Source: Sedimentisphaerales bacterium (lineage in GTDB: Bacteria; Planctomycetota; Phycisphaerae; Sedimentisphaerales; SG8-4). Taken from it: 64,000 nt of DNA. Under the pieces are notes generated by a model that made no database searches, had not been told where the DNA came from, and saw only the letters and a list, made by a program, of their open reading frames with translations. The stretch covers positions 8,216-72,215 of the forward strand of contig JAFGJR010000272.1 of assembly GCA_016928975.1 (NCBI GenBank). The letters run 5' to 3'. Made by a program: the position numbers and the translations under genes. Below, one piece after another: positions 36,078 to 45,261 of the stretch; within the stretch, counting starts at the first letter, position 1, and every line of letters begins with the position of its first letter.

Positions 36078-39000
36078 TCACCTGGCCAGGGCGAAATTCT
36101 CGTCGCCGACGAGCTGTCTCATCTTGCGGCAGAATTCTGTGTCGGGATTTATTGACAGCTCCTTGCCGGCCGTCGCGTAGACCCTGCCTCTGTCCGTCTT
36201 GATCACGATCTGGAAGGGACGGTCGCCCCTGTGATGTTGGCAAATGCTGCGGATTTGCAGCACGGCTTCCTTCGTTACCGAGTTGGCGTCCAGCTTGATC
36301 CGCACGCCTCTGGCGAGCTTTTCCCGGGCCCTATCGAGCGGAATCAGCTCCGAGGCGATGAGGTTGGCGCGCTCGCGCCGGTAATCGGCCTTACCGCGGA
36401 CGAAGACAACCGTATCCTCGACAAGCAGCGGGGCAAATTCGTTGAGTGTGTCGGGGAACAGGACGACCTCGATTTGGCCTTGCAGGTCTTCGAGGTTGAA
36501 GACCGCCATTTTGGAGCCGGCGTTGCGGCCGTTCTTGGTCAGGTTGTACCGGATTTTCGTGATCATGCCACCCACGACGATCTGCTTGTCGCCGTTGCCT
36601 TGGCCGTTGCTTTGAGCCAGGTACGCGGTGTTGGTGGTCGAGTAGTTGTTGATCGCCTCGGCGTGCTGACTGAGCGGGTTGCTCGTGACGTAGAATCCGA
36701 GGACCTCCTTCTCGTAGGCGAGCATCTGCAATTCCGACCAGGGGGCCAGGTCGGGCAGGCGCTTGTGGTCTTCGGTGTAGTCCACCTCCGCAGCCGCCTG
36801 CCCAAACAGACTCATCTGGCCGCTCAGCTTGTCGCTCTGAAGGCCGGCCCCGATGTCCATCGCCTTCTCGAGCCCCGCCATCATCTGATGACGGTTGCCG
36901 CCCAGCCGGTCGAACGCACCGGCCTTGATCAACGATTCGATCACCTGCTTGTTCACCGCTCGCGAGTCCACGTTCTCGCAGAAATGGAAGAGACTCTGGA
37001 ACCGACCGACTTTTTCGCGGGCCTCGATGATATGCTCGACTGCCTTCTCTCCCACGCCCTTGACCGCCGCCAGGCCGAAACGGATCACGCCCTTGTTGCC
37101 CTGGCAGGTATCCTTGTACAGTGGCGTGAAATCCACGTCGCTGTCGTTGATGTCGGGCGCCATCACCTCGATACCCATTTCCCGGCACTCGCCGATGTAT
37201 TCGACGATCTTGTCGGTGTCGCCCATTTCGTAGGTCAGCAGGGCCGCCATGAACTCGACCGGCCAGTGGGCCTTCATGTACGCCGTCTGGTAGGCGATGA
37301 ACGCGTATCGCGTGGAGTGGCTCTTGTTGAACCCGTAGCCCGCGAACCGCTCGATCAGCTCGAAGATCTGCTCCGCCTCGTTCTTCTTCAGACCTTTGGC
37401 GACGCAACCGGCAAGAAACCGCTCCTTCTCCTTGGCGATGATGCTCGCCTTCTTCTTGCTGATGGCCTTGATCAGCGTGTACGCGTCGCGCAGCGGAATG
37501 TCCCCGAGACGGTTGCAGATTCGCATGACCTGTTCCTGGTAGGTCATGATGCCGTAGGTCTCCTCCAGGACCTCGGTCATGATGGGATGAGGCAGGGACC
37601 ATCTGGCACCGTGTTTGCGGTCGATGTAGTCAGGGATCAGGATCATCGGGCCCGGACGGTATAGCGCGTTGGCGGCGATCAGGTCCTCTATGCGGTCCGG
37701 CCTCATCTTCATCAGCAGGTCTTGCATCCCGCCCGATTCGAACTGGAAGATGCCTCGGGTCCGGCCCATCGCGAAGACCTCGAAAACCTGCTGATCGGTC
37801 AGGTCGAGCTTCTCCAGATCGATTTCTCCGCTGTGTTTCTTCTGGACCAACTGGCAGGCCCGCTCCAGGACGCTGAGCGTTTTCAGGCCGAGAAAGTCCA
37901 TTTTCAGCAGACCCACCTTCTCCACCATCGGGCCTTCATACTGCGTGATGATGTCCTCCGAGCCCGGTGCCTTGTAGAGCGGCACGAAGTCCGTCAGCGG
38001 CTCATCCGCCACCACCACGCCGGCCGCATGGACCGAGGCGTGTCGCGCCAGCCCTTCGAGCTTGCGACCGATGTCGATCACCTTGCGGGTCAGGTCGCTG
38101 GTCTCGTACGCCTGCTTGAGCTCAGGCTCCGTTTCCAGGGCCTTGTCCAGCGTCATGTCGAGCGAGAACGGCACAAGCTTGGCCAGTCGGTCCGCCTCGT
38201 TCAGCGGGACCCCCAGGACGCGGCAGATGTCGCGAATGACGGCCTTGGCCTTCATCGTCCCAAAGGTGATGATCTGCGCGACATGGCCGTACTTCCTGCG
38301 CACGTAGTCAATGACCTCCTGGCGGTGCGCCTGGCAGATGTCAATGTCGATATCGGGCATCTCGTTTCGCGCCGGGTCCATGAACCGCTCGAAGAGCAGG
38401 TCGTACTTGATCGGGTCCACGTCGCACAGGCCGAGGCAGTAGCCGACCAGCGTCCCGACGCCGCTGCCCCTGGCGCCCAGCGGGATGTGTCGCTCGCGCG
38501 CGTAGTTGCAGAAGTCCCACACAATCAGGAAGTAGCTGGAGAAACCCTTGGACTGGATCACGCTCAGCTCGCGAGTGAGCCGCTCCCTCACCTGGGTCGT
38601 GATCTCGCCGTAACGACTCTTCGCGCCGGTCTCGCACAGGCGGGCGAGGTAATCCTCCGGCGTGGAGCCGTCCGGCGGACGATAGCGCGGCGCGTGCCGG
38701 CTCTTGAGGTCCAGCTCCACATTGCACCGCTCGGCGATCGCCAGCGTGTTGTCGCACGCCTGCGGCGCCTCCGGGAACATCTCACGCATTTGCTCGCTGC
38801 TCTTGAGGTACACATCCGGCGGGTAGATCATCCGGTCCGGGTCCGTCGCGAGCTTGCCCGTGCTGATCGCACACAGGCAGTTGTGCGCCTCGTGATCTTC
38901 CTGTTCGAGAAAATGCACGTCGTTAGTCGCGACCAGTCCGACGCCCAGTTCGTTTGCCAGATCGATCAGGCCCTCGCGGAGATGAGGCTGATCGCCCTGA

Positions 39001-39542
39001 TGGCTCTGGATCTCGATGAAGAACCGCTCGGGCCCGAAGATCTTCAGATAGCTCTGTGCAGCTTCTCTGGCGGCCTTCATGTCCCCGGCCAGGATGGCGG
39101 CCGTGACCTCGCCTTTGAGGCAGGCCGTTGTGCAAATCAGTCCCTCATGGCACTGCGCCAGGACCTCCTTGTCGATTCGGGGCCGGTAGTAGAAGCCGTC
39201 AACGAACCCGGTGCTGGCGAGCTTAAGCAGATTGCGATAGCCGGTGGTGTTCTCCGCCAGCAGGATCAGGTGAAAGGCTGCATCCGAGATTGTGGTCTTG
39301 GTCTTGTCGAACCGGCTGCCCGGCGCAACATATGCCTCGATTCCGATGATCGGCTTGATCTCCGCGGCTCTGGCCTTGGTATAGAATTCCACCACGCCGA
39401 ACATGTTGCCGTGGTCCGTGACCGCCACGGCGTTCATCCCCAGCTTCTTGCATCGATCCAGCAGCCTCCCAAATGAAATGGCTCCGTCGAGCAATGAGTA
39501 CTGGCTGTGCAAATGGAGGTGTGTAAATCCTTTATTCGGCAT
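36078..39542 (-). CDS. dnaE: DNA polymerase III subunit alpha
   Basis: The 1154-residue product is full length for DnaE. It has an N-terminal PHP domain (FTHLHLHSQYSLLDGAISF, VTDHGNMFG), palm with GARGSGVGTLVGYCLG and the catalytic Asp pair in MPDIDIDI, fingers (LLKMDFLGLKTLSVLERA, GIFQFESGGM), tandem HhH, and C-terminal OB fold (GGMITKIRYNLTKNGRNAG). It catalyses leading- and lagging-strand synthesis in the replicase. The C-terminal tau-binding tail is short. A perfect 15-bp inverted repeat lies 12 bp upstream of the start codon and would be in the mRNA leader. Confidence 0.97.
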   Translation of the reverse strand: MPNKGFTHLHLHSQYSLLDGAISFGRLLDRCKKLGMNAVAVTDHGNMFGVVEFYTKARAAEIKPIIGIEAYVAPGSRFDKTKTTISDAAFHLILLAENTTGYRNLLKLASTGFVDGFYYRPRIDKEVLAQCHEGLICTTACLKGEVTAAILAGDMKAAREAAQSYLKIFGPERFFIEIQSHQGDQPHLREGLIDLANELGVGLVATNDVHFLEQEDHEAHNCLCAISTGKLATDPDRMIYPPDVYLKSSEQMREMFPEAPQACDNTLAIAERCNVELDLKSRHAPRYRPPDGSTPEDYLARLCETGAKSRYGEITTQVRERLTRELSVIQSKGFSSYFLIVWDFCNYARERHIPLGARGSGVGTLVGYCLGLCDVDPIKYDLLFERFMDPARNEMPDIDIDICQAHRQEVIDYVRRKYGHVAQIITFGTMKAKAVIRDICRVLGVPLNEADRLAKLVPFSLDMTLDKALETEPELKQAYETSDLTRKVIDIGRKLEGLARHASVHAAGVVVADEPLTDFVPLYKAPGSEDIITQYEGPMVEKVGLLKMDFLGLKTLSVLERACQLVQKKHSGEIDLEKLDLTDQQVFEVFAMGRTRGIFQFESGGMQDLLMKMRPDRIEDLIAANALYRPGPMILIPDYIDRKHGARWSLPHPIMTEVLEETYGIMTYQEQVMRICNRLGDIPLRDAYTLIKAISKKKASIIAKEKERFLAGCVAKGLKKNEAEQIFELIERFAGYGFNKSHSTRYAFIAYQTAYMKAHWPVEFMAALLTYEMGDTDKIVEYIGECREMGIEVMAPDINDSDVDFTPLYKDTCQGNKGVIRFGLAAVKGVGEKAVEHIIEAREKVGRFQSLFHFCENVDSRAVNKQVIESLIKAGAFDRLGGNRHQMMAGLEKAMDIGAGLQSDKLSGQMSLFGQAAAEVDYTEDHKRLPDLAPWSELQMLAYEKEVLGFYVTSNPLSQHAEAINNYSTTNTAYLAQSNGQGNGDKQIVVGGMITKIRYNLTKNGRNAGSKMAVFNLEDLQGQIEVVLFPDTLNEFAPLLVEDTVVFVRGKADYRRERANLIASELIPLDRAREKLARGVRIKLDANSVTKEAVLQIRSICQHHRGDRPFQIVIKTDRGRVYATAGKELSINPDTEFCRKMRQLVGDENFALAR

Positions 39543-39553
39543 ATCTTATGAAT

Positions 39554-39586
39554 CCTATCATGATCCTCTATGAGGATCATGATAGG
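39554..39586. promoter_or_regulatory. Perfect hairpin in the dnaE leader
   Basis: Stem cctatcatgatcctc (39554-39568), loop of 3, and an exact complement (39572-39586). On the minus strand it ends 11 bases before the dnaE ATG at 39542, without a following U run. It could be an operator, an RNA structure affecting dnaE translation, or a dispersed palindrome. Confidence 0.45.
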
Positions 39587-40172
39587 CCGTCGTGGCGCCC
39601 CTGTCAAGCACCTTCGCCGGTCTTCAACATCCCTGCAAACCGAGCCCAACCCGATCCAGTCCTTCGGCCCCCCGGCCGGCGTCACCATGCTCACCGCCGG
39701 CGCCGCCGATTTCCTCACCCTCCCTCGTCTGTGTCGCCTTCGTCAAGCTCTGGAACCGTCCCCAAGATACCCGAGTCCGGCAGGTAGCTTGACAACCATC
39801 AAGAACTCATCCGTTGGGCCTCTCGGTTGCCTTCCCCGCACGCTGCTTCTGCAATGCCATCGTGGATTCTGAGGCTATGGTGCTCTGCATGACGGAGAAG
39901 CCCGAGTCAGCAGTCATCCGGGAGTTCCAGATAACTGACTCTGACGGAAACCAGTGGGATTCGAGTGTTCGTGCGGCAACTGCAACAGTTCAAGCAGAAG
40001 GGACCCGCCAAACTGAACGCTGGGTGAAGCGCCATTGCATCAGAAGAAGATCGGCGAGGATCGCCAGCGATCGCCCTCAGGAGAACCGGATCGTGGAGAC
40101 ACAGCCTCGATCCTGGAAAACGTCAGTTGACCGAAGCGCGGCTCGTACTGATGAGAGAACAATGACGTGCAC
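39587..40172. other. 586-bp stretch without recognised genes
   Basis: Between the dnaE leader and the heptad array next to asnS no gene, transposon end or RNA could be recognised. A short minus-free frame ending GIRVFVRQLQQFKQKGPAK (about 39954-40027, plus) has protein-like composition and might be a relic, but no family is apparent. The dnaE promoter should lie near 39590-39650. Confidence 0.4.
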
Positions 40173-40214
40173 GATCTCTCTCCGGTCTCCAGCCTACGGT
40201 CTCCGGCCCCTGTC
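40173..40214. repeat. Heptad array abutting the asnS stop codon
   Basis: Six 7-mers: gatctct/ctccggt/ctccagc/ctacggt/ctccggc/ccctgtc. The 7-mers are those of the array inside the GNAT gene at 58290 (gtctcca, gcctaca). It runs into the TGA of asnS (40213-40215). Confidence 0.6.
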
Positions 40215-41724
40215 AGATATAGACCTTGTCCATCATTCTGGGGAAGGGGATGCACTGGCGGATGTGCTTCTCGCGGGTGATCCAGGCGACGGTTCGCTCG
40301 ACGCCCAGGCCGAAACCGCCGTGTGGGACGGAGCCGTACTTGCGCAGGTCCAGGTACCAGTCATAGGTCTCGGGGTTGAGGCCCTGGTCTCTGATCTTGA
40401 CCAGGAGACGGTCGTAGTCGTCCTCGCGGACGGAGCCGCCGATGATCTCGCCAAAACCGGCGGGGGCCAGCAGGTCGAAGTTCTCCACGACGCGTTCATC
40501 CTGCCGGTCGGTCCGCATGTAGAAGGCCTTGGCCTCGCGCGGGTAGTGCGTGACGAAGACCGGCTTGTCGTGCATGTGGGAGATGATGGTCTCGTCGGAG
40601 CCGCCGAGGTCCTTGCCCCACTCGAACTCGGCCGCCAGTTGGGCGTGCTTGGGGTTGTTCTCGATGCGCGTATTGACCTCTTCCAAGTCGCCTCGCAGCT
40701 CGATCAGCTCAGCGGCGATCTTGTCCTTCTGCCACTGCTTGATCTGGCCGGACTGCTCCTTGTCGAGCTCGGCGATCCGGTTTTCGATCCGCTGCTTTTC
40801 GCTTTGCAGCTCGCTCAGTTCCTGGGCGAGGAACTCCGCTGCCTTGGGCCCCTTGAGAATCTCCACGGCCTGCGTGTACGTCAGGCGGCAGAAGGGCGGT
40901 GTGATCCGCTCCAAGGCGGGGATGTCCGCGCCGAGCGTCTGCAATTCGCTGCGGTTGTCGGCCAGGACGCGTGAGGCGACAAAAGAGACGAGTCCCTCGG
41001 CCAATTTGAGCAGGCCGTCGAGATCGATGAACGCGACCTCCGGCTCGACCATCCAGAATTCCGTCAGGTGCCGGCGGGTCTTGCTCTTTTCCGCGCGGAA
41101 GGTCGGGCCGAAGCAGTAGACGCGGCCGTAAGCCATCGCCGCCGATTCGAGATAGAGCTGGCCCGTCTGCGTCAGGTGCAGGGGCCGGCCGAAGTAGTCC
41201 ACCTCGAACAGCGAGGTCTGGTCCTCGCCGACGATGGTCGTGAAGATGGGCGTGTCCACGAGAATGAAGCCGTTGTCGTTGAAGTACCGTCGGATGGCGT
41301 CGATCACCGTGTGGCGGACCCTGCCGATGGCCCACTGCCTCTGCGAGCGCAGGTGCAGGTGGCGATGCTTCATCAGGAAGTCCACGCCGTGAGGCTTGGG
41401 CGTGATCGGATACCCTTCCGCCATCGCGACGACCGCTGCGCCGGTGACCGCCATCTCGTATCCCCCGACGCTTCGTTCATCCGCCCGGATCGTCCCGGTC
41501 ACCGATAACGACGATTCCTGTCCGAGCCGCTTGAGTTGCTCGAAGACCTCGTCGGGAACCTTGCCCTTCTCCACGATACACTGGCACAACCCGGTCCCGT
41601 CGCGAACGATGAGAAACAGAATCTTGCCACTGGCCCGGCTGTTGTACAGCCAGCCGTTCAACGTTACCTCCTGTCCGACGTGATCCTTCAACTGATTGAT
41701 ATAAACAGCAGTACTCTCAGTCAT
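40213..41724 (-). CDS. asnS: Asparagine-tRNA ligase with coiled-coil insertion
   Basis: The 503-residue product is a class IIb aminoacyl-tRNA synthetase. It has an N-terminal OB anticodon-binding fold (VTLNGWLYNSRASGKILFL), motif 2 (PTFRAEKSKTRRHLTEFWM) and motif 3 (GFGLGVERTVAWI). The AsnRS-type MVEPEVAF and SVPHGGFG support Asn over Asp. It charges tRNA-Asn with asparagine. Ordinary AsnRS is about 430-465 residues; the extra length is a charged coiled-coil-like insertion at about residues 290-360 (ELSELQSEKQRIENRIAELD). The start ATG 41724 is clear. Confidence 0.94.
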   Translation of the reverse strand: MTESTAVYINQLKDHVGQEVTLNGWLYNSRASGKILFLIVRDGTGLCQCIVEKGKVPDEVFEQLKRLGQESSLSVTGTIRADERSVGGYEMAVTGAAVVAMAEGYPITPKPHGVDFLMKHRHLHLRSQRQWAIGRVRHTVIDAIRRYFNDNGFILVDTPIFTTIVGEDQTSLFEVDYFGRPLHLTQTGQLYLESAAMAYGRVYCFGPTFRAEKSKTRRHLTEFWMVEPEVAFIDLDGLLKLAEGLVSFVASRVLADNRSELQTLGADIPALERITPPFCRLTYTQAVEILKGPKAAEFLAQELSELQSEKQRIENRIAELDKEQSGQIKQWQKDKIAAELIELRGDLEEVNTRIENNPKHAQLAAEFEWGKDLGGSDETIISHMHDKPVFVTHYPREAKAFYMRTDRQDERVVENFDLLAPAGFGEIIGGSVREDDYDRLLVKIRDQGLNPETYDWYLDLRKYGSVPHGGFGLGVERTVAWITREKHIRQCIPFPRMMDKVYI

Positions 41725-41956
41725 TTCTCTGGTTCCTTATTGGCATTGGGTCCACCTGGGCAGCGCGGGCGAACAGCCAAACCGCTGGGGGAGGCTCACA
41801 GGTTGCTCACCGCGCCACTCTTGTTCAGCCACCAACTATACACGCCCACCCTGCCTTCGGAAAGTACCTCTTTGCAGCCTTGCCTGGCAAAGGACTGCGA
41901 AAGCCCGTCGGTTCGGCTATGATGCGTTCAGAAGGCATTGACAGGAGTGTCAAGAC

Positions 41957-42220
41957 ATGGACGTCGCCTGTTCCGTGAATAGCGTGCCGATACGACTGAC
42001 CGATTTCGTCAGCAACTGCATTGCCCTGGCGACGAAGATGTTGGCGCTCCCTGCGCAACACGTGTGGCTGGACTATGACAAGGAAGCGGACGTGCTCTAT
42101 ATGAGTTTTCGCAAGCCCCAGAGAGCCAGAGAGACGATCGAGCTGGAGGGCGATATCCTGGTCCGCAAGGACGGCAAGGAAATTGTCGGCTTGACGATAC
42201 TGAACGCCAGCAGCAGGTGA
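41957..42220 (+). CDS. DUF2283 family small protein
   Basis: 87 residues; CAGGAG lies 10 bases before the ATG. The C-terminal half is a DUF2283 domain (VWLDYDKEADVLYMSFRKP, GDILVRKDGKEIVGLTIL). The first 35 residues are not part of that domain. DUF2283 proteins are often encoded next to small toxin or antitoxin genes and DUF4258-type partners. Here the next gene is a BrnA-type antitoxin relic 13 bp downstream. Function unknown. Confidence 0.8.
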   Translation: MDVACSVNSVPIRLTDFVSNCIALATKMLALPAQHVWLDYDKEADVLYMSFRKPQRARETIELEGDILVRKDGKEIVGLTILNASSR

Positions 42221-42233
42221 GAGGATCACGCCC

Positions 42234-42542
42234 ATGAAGGCGCGTGAATTTGATAAGTGGTTTGACGAGGGCGAGGATGTCTCCAAGTACCTCGACATGA
42301 CGAAGGCAAGGAGGCTTGGCCAGGAGCAGAAGAGAGTGAACGTGGATTTTCCGCTGTGGATGGTCCGCCTGCTCGACAAGGAGGCAAAACGCGGTCAGTG
42401 GCCAGACGCCCGCCTTGTTGTGTCCACGGATCGGCACCGACATGATAGATGTCTCCTGCGGGGCACAAATTTACAGCGGTTGCTCGTAGCGGAGCAGTCT
42501 CTGTTTGGCCTTGATACCGCCGGGGGCGGAGAAGCCGCCTAA
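42234..42542 (+). pseudogene. BrnA-type antitoxin with frameshifted C-terminus
   Basis: Residues 1-54 (MKAREFDKWFDEGEDVSKYL to MVRLLDKEAKR) are a canonical BrnA-type antitoxin N-terminus. The normal ending, a ribbon-helix-helix finishing like GVTRQSIIKVWIAERL, is absent. Instead the frame continues as GQWPDARLVVSTDRHRH, while remnants of the expected ending appear in other frames (about 42392-42450). The tail also overlaps the 3' end of ogt. No BrnT toxin is present upstream; DUF2283 takes its place. It is probably a decayed antitoxin, though a functional shortened form cannot be excluded. Confidence 0.6.
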
Positions 42543-42986
42543 CGTGCCGTCAGCGCGGAGGACACGATGGCAGGGAATGACCAGCGGGATTGGGTTGCGG
42601 GCCAGGGCGCTGCCGACCGCGCGAGCGGCGCCGGGGTGGCCGATGCGCGCGGCCAGGCCGCCGTAGGTGGTCGTCTCGCCCGTGGGGATCCTGCGGCAAG
42701 CGAGCAGGACCTCGCAGTTAAAGGGGCTCAGGCCGTCAAGGCTGACCACAGGATCAGTACTGAAATCGACGGCTTCGCCTTCAAAATAGGCGACGATACG
42801 CTCCCGGAGGTCTGGCAGGAGGCTCTCGTCCGGTTGCATGGGCTCGACCGTCAGATCCAAGGCTCGGAGTATCTCGCACCGGGCGGTCCGCCGGTCTGGG
42901 AGGGGCAGGCACAGCCGATGCAGAACGCCATCACGGCCGGCGATTGCGACGTAACCCCAGCTTGTCTCGAAGGTTGTGTACTGCAT
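42471..42986 (-). CDS. ogt: Methylated-DNA-protein-cysteine methyltransferase
   Basis: 171 residues. The C-terminal DNA-binding/transferase domain has TTTYGGLAARIGHPGAARAV and the active-site PCHRV (Cys139) followed by GTLGGFSAPGG. It repairs O6-methylguanine (and O4-methylthymine) by irreversible transfer of the methyl group to the cysteine. Length is typical of Ogt; there is no AdaA domain. It overlaps the broken antitoxin gene tail by 72 bp on the opposite strand. Confidence 0.95.
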   Translation of the reverse strand: MQYTTFETSWGYVAIAGRDGVLHRLCLPLPDRRTARCEILRALDLTVEPMQPDESLLPDLRERIVAYFEGEAVDFSTDPVVSLDGLSPFNCEVLLACRRIPTGETTTYGGLAARIGHPGAARAVGSALARNPIPLVIPCHRVLRADGTLGGFSAPGGIKAKQRLLRYEQPL

Positions 42987-43100
42987 AGCCCTGTTCCCCG
43001 GTACGGGCGCCGTCCGAACGCTGCGGCGTATTTCCTATCGGATCTTCTTTACGCGGCTGTTGGTGGACAGTCAACCCCTTCGAAGGCCGCCAGTGCAGGC

Positions 43101-43120
43101 AAACGCGAAATCCCGCGTTT
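43101..43120. repeat. Intergenic palindrome related to the 13943/21007 elements
   Basis: Arms aaacgcg (43101-43107) and cgcgttt (43114-43120), followed by ctac, giving the gtagaaacgcg... pattern of the in-gene elements. It lies in the 275-bp gap between ogt and pheA, where nothing else was recognised. Confidence 0.45.
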
Positions 43121-43261
43121 CTACTGCCTCCAAGGCCCGTCGGGTCAGACAGGGCCAAAATGTTGTCCTCCATACGTCGAAATTCGTTGACGTGAGGGCC
43201 GGATTCTGCTATCAAAAGAAGTTTTCACGAAGTCTGGCCAGCTTTTCTGGGCGACGGATCT

Positions 43262-44332
43262 ATGTCTCTGGACGAACTGAGAAAGCGCATTGACGAGATC
43301 GATGGGCAGTTGGTGAACCTGCTCAACGAGCGGGCGACTGTGGTGATAGAAATCGGCAAGCTCAAGGCGCAGGCCGAGCGGCCGATCTACGCGCCGGACC
43401 GCGAGAAGCAGGTGCTGGACAAGGTCGTGAAGGCAAACAAGGGGCCGCTGCCCGACCGGACGCTGGTGGCGATCTGGCGGGAGATGATGAGCGGGTCGTT
43501 CGTGCTGGAGAAAAGGCCGCGAATCGCTTACCTGGGGCCGGGCGGCAGCTTCAGCCATACGGCGGCGATGCTCAAGTTTGGACGCAGCGTCGAGTATGAG
43601 CCCCTGGCGGATATCCGAGGCATTTTCGACGAGATCTGCAAGGGGCACTGCGACCTGGGGATCGTGCCGGTCGAGAACTCCACCGGCGGCGGCGTCATTG
43701 AGACGCTCGATGCCTTGATCGACACCGACGTGAAGATCTGTGCCGAGGTCCTGATGACGATCCACCACAACCTGCTGGCCAATTGCACCTTGGAAGAGGT
43801 GGAAAGGATTTACTCCAAGCCGGAGGTGTTTGCTCAATGCCGCAATTGGCTGGCCTCGACGTTCGAGGAGACGAATACGATCGCTGTGGCCTCGACCGCC
43901 AAGGCCGCTCAGATGGCGACGGAAGAATCGTATGCGGCCGCGATCGGGTCGAAGGTGGCCGCCGAAATGTACGGGTTGGAGGTCATCTGCGAGAACATCG
44001 AGGACATCTCCAACAATGTTACGCGATTCCTCGTGGTCAGCCGCGAGGATGCCAGGCCGACCGGCGAGGACAAGACAGCCATCTTGTTCAGCACAGCGCA
44101 CAAGGCCGGCGCTCTGGCTGACGTGCTGGCGGCATTCAAGAAATACAATATCAATCTGACCAACATCGAATCGAGGCCAAGTAAGAAACGCGAATTCGAG
44201 TATTATTTCTTCGTGGATCTGCTTGGCCACCGGTCGGATGAGCGGATTCAGGCCGGGCTGGAAGAGGCCCGGCAGCATTGCCTACAGCTTTCCGTGCTGG
44301 GGAGTTTCCCCCGCGCGACGGAGTTGCTGTAG
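43262..44332 (+). CDS. pheA: Bifunctional chorismate mutase / prephenate dehydratase
   Basis: 356 residues in the classical fused arrangement: AroQ-type chorismate mutase (1-85; LDELRKRIDEIDGQLVNLLN), prephenate dehydratase (about 88-270; RIAYLGPGGSFSHTAA, PVENSTGGGVIETLDAL, NNVTRFLVVS) and a C-terminal ACT domain (about 285-355; ALADVLAAFKKYNINLTNIE, ESRPSKKREFEYYFFVD). It converts chorismate to prephenate and then phenylpyruvate for phenylalanine synthesis. The ESRP motif in the ACT domain is the usual phenylalanine feedback site. The ribosome site is weak. tpiA follows by 49 bp. Confidence 0.96.
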   Translation: MSLDELRKRIDEIDGQLVNLLNERATVVIEIGKLKAQAERPIYAPDREKQVLDKVVKANKGPLPDRTLVAIWREMMSGSFVLEKRPRIAYLGPGGSFSHTAAMLKFGRSVEYEPLADIRGIFDEICKGHCDLGIVPVENSTGGGVIETLDALIDTDVKICAEVLMTIHHNLLANCTLEEVERIYSKPEVFAQCRNWLASTFEETNTIAVASTAKAAQMATEESYAAAIGSKVAAEMYGLEVICENIEDISNNVTRFLVVSREDARPTGEDKTAILFSTAHKAGALADVLAAFKKYNINLTNIESRPSKKREFEYYFFVDLLGHRSDERIQAGLEEARQHCLQLSVLGSFPRATELL

Positions 44333-44381
44333 CGGCGGCTAACACGTGCCGCGGGGATTCCAGGGCATACAGGAGAAAACG

Positions 44382-45143
44382 ATGAGAAAGCCGTTCATGG
44401 CCGGCAACTGGAAGATGAATACGGACAGCCAGTCGAGCGTATCCCTGGCGAAGGGCGTTGCTGCCGGCTCGGCCGGCGCAGCGGACGAGCGTGTTGACGT
44501 GGCAGTGATCCCTCCGTTCGTATACCTGGAAGCGGTGGCGAAGGCACTGAGTTCCTCGGCCATCGCGGTGGGCGCCCAGGATGTCTACTTCGAGCCCAAG
44601 GGGGCGTTCACCGGTGAGATCAGCCCGGCCATGCTGAAAGACGTTGGCTGCACGTACGTTCTGTGCGGGCACTCCGAGCGTCGCCACGTTGTCGGCGAGA
44701 GCGACGATCTCGTGGGCAAGAAGGTGGCGGCCGCCATCAACGGAGGCCTGTTGCCGATCCTGTGTGTCGGCGAGCTGTTGGAGGAGCGTGACAGCGGCCA
44801 GACGGAGCCGGTCGTGGAGCGGCACTTGCGGACCGGCCTGGCGGGTCTTGGCGTCGAGAAGATGGCGGCGGTGACCATCGCATATGAGCCGGTCTGGGCA
44901 ATCGGGACCGGCCGGACCGCCACGCCGCAACAGGCCCAGGAAGTCCATCAGTTCATTCGCGGCCTGCTGACGAAAATGCACGGCAAAGACCTTGCCGGGC
45001 AGACTCGAATCCTCTATGGTGGATCGGTCAAGCCCGAAAATGCCCGGGAGCTGATGGCCCAGGCGGACGTGGATGGCCTGCTCGTCGGCGGCGCCAGCCT
45101 GAAGGCCGACGATTTCGCGAAGATCATCCAGGCGGGCGTGTGA
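44382..45143 (+). CDS. tpiA: Triosephosphate isomerase
   Basis: 253 residues from ATG 44382, preceded by AGGAG. All catalytic motifs are present: FMAGNWKMN (Lys), CGHSERR (His), and AYEPVWAIGTG (Glu with loop 6), then LYGGSVKPENA for phosphate binding. It interconverts dihydroxyacetone phosphate and glyceraldehyde-3-phosphate. Placement before secG is common in bacteria. Confidence 0.97.
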   Translation: MRKPFMAGNWKMNTDSQSSVSLAKGVAAGSAGAADERVDVAVIPPFVYLEAVAKALSSSAIAVGAQDVYFEPKGAFTGEISPAMLKDVGCTYVLCGHSERRHVVGESDDLVGKKVAAAINGGLLPILCVGELLEERDSGQTEPVVERHLRTGLAGLGVEKMAAVTIAYEPVWAIGTGRTATPQQAQEVHQFIRGLLTKMHGKDLAGQTRILYGGSVKPENARELMAQADVDGLLVGGASLKADDFAKIIQAGV

Positions 45144-45261
45144 CCCTGCACGCCGCCATTGGAACGGCAGACCCGCACCAGGAGGCGGGGCTGCGTCGTA
45201 TAGTATGGAGCCGTCCTTTCCAGGCCGGCGTGTTTGACTGACTCATTGTTGAGGCGTGCCT

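Noticed and set aside
37722..39476. 584-codon plus-strand frame
   Set aside because: Antisense to dnaE; high-GC codon bias produces long mirror frames. No domain seen.
45167..45194. Terminator between tpiA and secG
   Set aside because: A 10-bp GC-rich stem with one mismatch exists, but no T run follows.
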